64,000 nt of DNA, taken from assembly GCA_020632695.1 (NCBI GenBank), contig JACKFB010000002.1:1-64000 (forward strand), read 5' to 3'. The stretch is from Deltaproteobacteria bacterium. GTDB taxonomy: Bacteria > Myxococcota_A > UBA9042 > PHBI01 > JACKFB01. Positions within the stretch are counted from its first letter, which is position 1. Every line of letters starts with the position of its first letter. Under the pieces are notes generated by a model. It ran no database searches. It had not been told where the DNA came from and saw only the letters and a list, made by a program, of their open reading frames with translations. Shown here piece after piece: positions 59,759-64,000 of this stretch. Both the position numbers and the translations under genes were made by a program.

Positions 59759-60960
59759 GTCTGGCCTCGGGTGTCGGTGGGGCGTGGCGCGCGGGGAAGC
59801 CCCAGGCCACGCTCGCCGATGATGTTGCGCTGGATCTCGTTGGAGCCCGCGTAGATCGTGTCGGCGCGCGAGAAGAGGAAGAGGCGCTGCAGCGGCGTCA
59901 GCTCCCCCGGGCCCGGGCCCTCGGCGAGCTCGGCGTCGGGACCGAGCACATCCATCGCCAGCTCGCCCAGGTCGCGATGCCAGGTGGCCCAGAAGAGCTT
60001 GGTCACCAGCCCCTCGCGCGACAGCTCGGTGTCGGCCTGCGCACTGAGCATCCGCAACGCCTGCAGCCGCATGATGCGCAGCCCCGACCAGGCGTGGGCG
60101 ATGCGCTGGCGTATCAGCGGGTCCTGGCTGCGGCCGTTTTCCCGGGCGCAGGCGATGATCGCGTCCAGCTCGTGCTGGAAGGCGAGCTGCTGGCCCAGGG
60201 TCGACGCCCCGCGCTCGAAGGCCAGCGTCCCCATCGCCACGCGCCAGCCGTCGCCCTCCGCGCCGACGACGTGGTCGGCCGCGGTGCGCGCGCCGTCGAA
60301 GAAGACCTCGTTGAACTCGCTGGTACCGGTGAGCTGGACGATGGGCCGCACCGTCACGCCCGGCTGGTCCATCGGCACCAGCAGGTAGCTGAGCCCCTTG
60401 TGCCGCGCCGCCGCCGGGTCGGTGCGGCAGAGCACGAAGCACCAGTCGGACCAGTGCGCTCCCGAGGTCCAGGTCTTCTGGCCCTCGATGAGCCACTGGT
60501 CGCCCACCCGTTCGGCGCGTGTCCTCACGTTCGCCAGATCCGAGCCGGCGTTCGGCTCGGAGTAGCCCTGGCACCACAGCTCCTCGCCGCGCAGGATCGG
60601 CGGCAGGAACCTGGTCTTCTGGGCCTCGGTGCCGAACGCGATGAGCGTCGGCCCCAGCAGCGTCTCGCCGATGTGCCCGAGCCGCCCCGGCGCCCGCGCC
60701 CGGGCGTACTCCTCGTTGAAGATGACCTGGCGCACCAGGCTCTCCTCGCGCCCTCCATAGGCCTTGGGCCAGCCGAGCCCGATCCAGCCCGCCTCGCCCA
60801 GCCGCCGCTCCCAGGCCAGCCGCTCGTCGTGGAGCGCCTCCTCGTCGCCCGGGCCGCCGCGCCCCCGCACCACGGAGAACGCGCCGGCCAGCTCGGCCTC
60901 GAGCCAGTCGCGCGCCTCGCCGCGGAAGGCCTCGTCGGCCTGGGAGAATCGCAGTTCCAC
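59755..60960 (-). CDS. fadE30: acyl-CoA dehydrogenase, FadE30 type
   Basis: 401 residues. WIGLGWPKAYGGREESLVRQV near 58, GYSEPNAGSDLANVRTRAE near 132, EGQKTWTSGAHWSDW near 158 and ADTIYAGSNEIQRN near 367-380. Ala371 replaces the canonical catalytic Glu of YEGT, as in the fadE31-like protein. FadE30 dehydrogenates 5OH-HIP-CoA early in ring C/D breakdown, and the fadE30-ipdF order is conserved with mycobacteria. The ATG start lies 31 bp from a KstR-like box, which would control this gene and the three downstream. Confidence 0.82.
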   Translation of the reverse strand: MELRFSQADEAFRGEARDWLEAELAGAFSVVRGRGGPGDEEALHDERLAWERRLGEAGWIGLGWPKAYGGREESLVRQVIFNEEYARARAPGRLGHIGETLLGPTLIAFGTEAQKTRFLPPILRGEELWCQGYSEPNAGSDLANVRTRAERVGDQWLIEGQKTWTSGAHWSDWCFVLCRTDPAAARHKGLSYLLVPMDQPGVTVRPIVQLTGTSEFNEVFFDGARTAADHVVGAEGDGWRVAMGTLAFERGASTLGQQLAFQHELDAIIACARENGRSQDPLIRQRIAHAWSGLRIMRLQALRMLSAQADTELSREGLVTKLFWATWHRDLGELAMDVLGPDAELAEGPGPGELTPLQRLFLFSRADTIYAGSNEIQRNIIGERGLGLPRAPRPTDTRGQT

Positions 60961-60990
60961 GCCCCGAGCCTACCCGATCCCGCCGACGGG

Positions 60991-61004
60991 TGTAACGTGT
61001 TCTA
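60991..61004. promoter_or_regulatory. KstR-type operator upstream of fadE30
   Basis: TGTAACGTGTTCTA fits TnnAACnnGTTnnA. It lies 30 bp upstream of the fadE30 ATG and overlaps the stop codon of the oxidoreductase gene, so it marks an internal promoter within a run of same-strand genes. Confidence 0.68.
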
Positions 61005-62030
61005 CTGGAGTTCGAGCACCAGCTTGCCCAGCTTGTCGCCAGTGAAGAGCAGCATCAGCGCCTCGTGGAAGCGCTCGATCCCCTTCACGACGTGCTCGCG
61101 GGTGCGCAGCCGCCCCTCCCCCAGCCACTGGGCGAGCTGGGCGTGTCCCTCGGCGTACCGGTCCTGGTAGTCGAAGGTCAGAAACCCCTCCATGCGCGCG
61201 CGCTTCACGATGAGGTTCAGGTAGTTCGACGGCCCCAGGACGCGCCCCTCGGCGTTGTACTGCGAGATCGCCCCGCACACGACCACGCGCGCCCCGACCG
61301 CGAGCTGCCCCAGCGCCGCGTCGAGGATCTCCCCGCCCACGTTGTCGAAGTACACGTGGATGCCGTCCGGGCAGGTCGCCTCGATCGCCTTGCGCAGGTC
61401 CCCGCCCTGGGGCGCCTTGTAGTCGATGGCGGCGTCGAAGCCGAGATCCTCGACCAGGTGCCGGCACTTGGCCGCCCCGCCGGCGATCCCCACGGCCCGG
61501 CAGCCCACGATGCTGGCGATCTGCCCGACCACCGATCCCACGCCGCCGGCCGCCGCCGACACCAGCACGGTCTCGCCCGGCTCGGGGTGCCCCACGTCCA
61601 GCAGCCCGAAGTACGCGGTCAGCCCGTTGCCGCCCAGCGCGCCCAGCAGCGTCGGCAGCGACGCGAGGGCCGGGTCCACCTTCAGGAGCTGGTCGCCGTG
61701 CGCGACGCCGAGCTCCTGCACGCCCAGCATCCCGACCACCGTCTCCCCCACCTGGAAGCGATGGTGGCGCGAGAGCACCACCTCGCCGATGGCCGCCGCG
61801 CGCATCACCGCGCCCACCTCGACCGGGCGGATGTACGAGCGGTTCGCGTTCATCCAGCCGCGCATCGCCGGATCCAGCGAGATGTAGCGGGCTCGCACCC
61901 GCACCTCGCCCAGCGACAGCTCGCCGGGGGCCGTCTCGACGAGCTCGAAGTCGTCGGGGCGGGGCAGGCCGACCGGGCGTGCCCGCAGGCGCACCTGGCG
62001 ATTCGTGACGCCCGCGGAGCCGGCGCTCAC
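61002..62030 (-). CDS. NADP-dependent oxidoreductase, medium-chain (LTB4DH/CurA-like)
   Basis: 342 residues, MDR superfamily without the structural zinc Cys cluster. YISLDPAMRGWMNANRSYIRPV near 49-70, LGGNGLTAYFGLLDVGHPEPGETVLVSAAAGGVGSVVGQIA near 131-172 (the NADPH-binding GGVGS), and CGAISQYNA near 255 identify the prostaglandin reductase/YfmJ group, which reduces alpha,beta-enones with NADPH. An enone reduction of a steroid ring intermediate is plausible. GTG start with a 4-bp overlap with the upstream fadE; its stop codon lies in the KstR-like box. Confidence 0.8.
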   Translation of the reverse strand: MSAGSAGVTNRQVRLRARPVGLPRPDDFELVETAPGELSLGEVRVRARYISLDPAMRGWMNANRSYIRPVEVGAVMRAAAIGEVVLSRHHRFQVGETVVGMLGVQELGVAHGDQLLKVDPALASLPTLLGALGGNGLTAYFGLLDVGHPEPGETVLVSAAAGGVGSVVGQIASIVGCRAVGIAGGAAKCRHLVEDLGFDAAIDYKAPQGGDLRKAIEATCPDGIHVYFDNVGGEILDAALGQLAVGARVVVCGAISQYNAEGRVLGPSNYLNLIVKRARMEGFLTFDYQDRYAEGHAQLAQWLGEGRLRTREHVVKGIERFHEALMLLFTGDKLGKLVLELQ

Positions 62031-63148
62031 AGCCCCAGCTCGTGCGCGATGGTCTCGCGGTGGTTGGCCGGCGCGCCGAAGAGCGCGAGCGACGCGCGGG
62101 CGCGCTTGAAGGCGAGGTGGGCGTCGTGCTCCCAGGTGAAGCCGATGCCGCCGTGGATCTGGATGCACTCGGCGGCGGCCCGGAAGCAGGCCTCGCTGCA
62201 CCACGCCTTCGCCATGGCGGCCGCGGTCGCCAGCTCGTCGGGGGCGTGCTCGGCCGCCCAGGCGGCGTACCAGCTCGCGGCGCGGGCGGACTCGACGTCG
62301 ACCAGCATGTCGGCGCACCGGTGCTTGATCGCCTGGAAGCTGCCGATGGGGCGTCCGAACTGGACGCGGGTGCGGGCGTGCTCGACGGACATGTCCAGGC
62401 AGCGCTCGGCGAGGCCGACCTGCTCGGAGGCGAGGGCCACCCGGGCCCGATCCAGCACGGCGCGCAACGCCGCCGCTCCGGGGAGGGGCCCGTCGAGGCG
62501 ATCGGCGGGTGGGACGCTGACGCCGTGCAGCTCCAAGCGCGCCAGGCGGCGCGTCCGGTCCATGGTCGGCAGGGCCGTGCGCGCCAGCCCCGGCGCGTCC
62601 CCCGGCACCAGGAACAGCGCCAGCGCGTCCTCCGCCGCGACCTCCGCCGCCACGACCACCAGCGAGGCGGTGTGCCCGTCGAGGACCTGCGTCACCACGC
62701 CGTCGAGCCGCCAGGACCCGCCGTCGCGGACCGCGCGCACCTCCGAGCGCCGAGCGTCGCCGAGCGGGTCGAAGGCCACGGTCGCCGTGCGCTCGCCGGA
62801 GGCCAACCCGGGAAGCCACCGGGCCTGCTGCTCCGCCGAGGCACCCAGCAGCAGCGCGTTCGTACCCAGCGCCACCGTCGAGAGCAGCGGCGCGCAGGCC
62901 AGGGCGCGGCCCATCTCCTCCATCACCGGCGCCAGCGCCGTCGGGCCCAGGCCCAGCCCGCCGAGGGCCTCCGGCACCAGCAGCGCCGACACCCCCAGGT
63001 CGGCCGCCAGCCGCTGCCACAGCGCGTCGTCGTAGCCGCGCTCGGTCTCCATGGCGTCGCGCGCGGCCGCCGAGGGCGACCAGCGCTCCAGGAGCCGTCG
63101 CGCCGCGCGCTGCAGCGCCACCTGCTCCTCGTCGAGGGCGAATCGCAT
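62027..63148 (-). CDS. acyl-CoA dehydrogenase, FadE subunit
   Basis: 373 residues. LGVSALLVPEALGGLGLGPTAL near 50, EHARTRVQFGRPIGSFQAIKHR near 256 and IHGGIGFTWEHDAHLAFKRA near 335. It is of the same subfamily as the 380- and 338-residue FadE subunits and lacks the YEGT-type segment, so it probably pairs with another FadE, perhaps FadE30 two genes downstream. ATG start, first gene of this leftward group. The 70-bp gap upstream shows no operator box. Confidence 0.78.
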   Translation of the reverse strand: MRFALDEEQVALQRAARRLLERWSPSAAARDAMETERGYDDALWQRLAADLGVSALLVPEALGGLGLGPTALAPVMEEMGRALACAPLLSTVALGTNALLLGASAEQQARWLPGLASGERTATVAFDPLGDARRSEVRAVRDGGSWRLDGVVTQVLDGHTASLVVVAAEVAAEDALALFLVPGDAPGLARTALPTMDRTRRLARLELHGVSVPPADRLDGPLPGAAALRAVLDRARVALASEQVGLAERCLDMSVEHARTRVQFGRPIGSFQAIKHRCADMLVDVESARAASWYAAWAAEHAPDELATAAAMAKAWCSEACFRAAAECIQIHGGIGFTWEHDAHLAFKRARASLALFGAPANHRETIAHELGL

Positions 63149-63218
63149 CAGGTCCTCCGCGGGGTCGCCGCAGTCTGTCGCGCCCCGGGCCTCCGTGGCA
63201 AGGCAGCGGGCCTCGCGC

Positions 63219-64000
63219 CTACTCGGTGCGCACGTCGTCGACCAGCACCAGCGAGTGGAAGCTGGCGTCGCCGAGGTTGTCGCTGGTGACGCTGAGCACG
63301 ACCGGCAGGCTCTCGGGCAGCGGGGCGCCCAGCTCGACCGCCACGTCGAGCCAGCCGGTCTCGAAGGCCCCGTCCTGGTCCAGGCCGACCATCGACTCCG
63401 CCAGCTCCTGGGTGAAGCGGCCGGTATCGCAGGTGTAGCTGCCGGTGCAGCTCGCCGCGGCCGCGTCCCAGACGCACGCCGCGGGCGTCGCGAGGCAGGT
63501 GAAGTCGCACGGAGGCGTCGCTCCCCCGCAGGTGGCGAGGTCGTCCGGCGGCGGGCAGAGATCGTCGGTGGTGACCGGCACCGAGCGGGAGAGCGACGCG
63601 CTGACCACCGCGAAGGTCCAGCGGTCCACGAACTGGCTCCCGCACCACTCCAGCCACTCCTCGCTGACGAAGCGCACCGAGAAGACGACCCGCTGCGCGC
63701 CCTTGGGCAAGGTGACGTTGGCCCGCGCCGACGACGAGGTCGACGTGCCCCCATCGATCTGCTGGGTGGAGACCAGCAGCATCCCGTCGCCCGAGTGCGG
63801 CTCGATGTCCGAGAGCCCGTCGACCACCTCGGCGTGACCGATGGACTTCCAGCCGGCCTCGGCGAGGCTCTGCCCTCCATCGAAGCTCGAGATGATCGCC
63901 GCCGCGGTCTCCGTGACGCAGGCCCCGAACTGGCAGATCTCGGTCGGCGCGCAGCCGCCGCCGCACTCTCCGCCGCAGCCATCGTCCCCGCACCCCGCGT
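63219..64000 (-). CDS. secreted Cys-rich protein with anchor-like beta domain (5' end cut by window)
   Basis: At least 259 codons remain open to the window edge, so the start lies beyond 64000. The visible N-terminal part has Cys/Gly-rich sequence (CGDDGCGGECGGGCAPTEIC) typical of secreted myxobacterial modules. Then come FDGGQSLAEAGWKSIGH and GMLLVSTQQIDGG, a beta-domain with SEEWLEWCGSQFVDRWTF that recalls choice-of-anchor domains, and a Cys-rich insert (CPPPDDLATCGG, CDFTCLATPAACVWD). It ends in SLVLVDDVRTE, stop TAG at 63219. Function not recognised. Confidence 0.65.
   Translation of the reverse strand, partial: AGCGDDGCGGECGGGCAPTEICQFGACVTETAAAIISSFDGGQSLAEAGWKSIGHAEVVDGLSDIEPHSGDGMLLVSTQQIDGGTSTSSSARANVTLPKGAQRVVFSVRFVSEEWLEWCGSQFVDRWTFAVVSASLSRSVPVTTDDLCPPPDDLATCGGATPPCDFTCLATPAACVWDAAAASCTGSYTCDTGRFTQELAESMVGLDQDGAFETGWLDVAVELGAPLPESLPVVLSVTSDNLGDASFHSLVLVDDVRTE

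Noticed and set aside
1..64000. tRNA, rRNA, insertion sequences or phage genes
   Set aside because: None recognised by eye on either strand; a covariance-model and transposase search would be decisive.

Overview
The window is very GC-rich, tightly packed chromosomal DNA with no rRNA, tRNA, insertion sequence or phage gene that I can recognise. Secreted lipoproteins with Asp/Thr/Ala-rich linkers, a giant Cys-rich repeat lipoprotein, a formylglycine-enzyme-like lipoprotein, a membrane-anchored Ser/Thr kinase and a TIR-NTPase-TPR protein together suggest a Myxococcota (deltaproteobacterial) genome. That placement is an inference from gene style, not from a marker gene.

The dominant theme is aerobic steroid catabolism in three blocks. 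Block 1 (1-9950) carries ring A/B genes. The leftward operon hsaA-hsaC-hsaD-hsaE faces a rightward operon with an amidohydrolase, two KstD-type flavoproteins, an SRPBCC protein, an SDR and an HsaB-like flavin reductase. Block 2 (35449-46426) carries ring C/D (HIP) genes. Eight leftward genes (echA20, ipdA, ipdB, ipdC, an enoyl-CoA hydratase, fadE31-like, a second fadE, fadA6-like), chained mostly by 4-bp overlaps, face fadD3 and two SDRs. Block 3 (58085-63148) holds ipdF and fadE30 side by side, a two-subunit MaoC hydratase, an oxidoreductase and another acyl-CoA dehydrogenase. An acyl-CoA dehydrogenase pair at 18293-20643 and a FadL-like outer-membrane protein at 12173-13531 may belong to the same metabolism.

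The most notable regulatory signal is a 14-bp palindrome, TnnAACnnGTTnnA, at 3805, 3828, 43098 and 60991. It matches the operator published for the actinobacterial cholesterol repressor KstR. In each case it sits about 25-100 bp upstream of steroid genes. It therefore appears to tie ring A/B and ring C/D genes into one regulon, whereas mycobacteria use two repressors (KstR and KstR2) with different operators. No TetR-family gene lies in the window, so the regulator must be encoded elsewhere.

Between the catabolic blocks lie accessory regions. 9976-16073 has an alpha/beta hydrolase, a Uma2 protein, MarC, the FadL-like protein, an HxlR-SCP2 regulator and a VOC/DUF1428 cluster. 16239-16765 is a non-coding hexanucleotide array in front of a Ser/Thr kinase. 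20756-29557 holds DUF2505, DUF547 and lipoprotein genes, including a 1623-residue protein with an acidic hexanucleotide-encoded tract, eleven Cys-rich repeats and lamin-tail-like domains. 29778-35191 has a small Cys protein, a CoA-disulfide-reductase-like enzyme, a TIR-NTPase-TPR protein with two degenerate active-site motifs, and the formylglycine-enzyme-like lipoprotein. 46468-58063 has a secreted Cys-rich protein, a tandemly duplicated pair of membrane protein genes (HTTM-like plus a small MFSQ protein), an SGNH hydrolase, a large lipoprotein, and the parallel-beta-helix/diheme-cytochrome pair. The right edge cuts a secreted Cys-rich protein gene.
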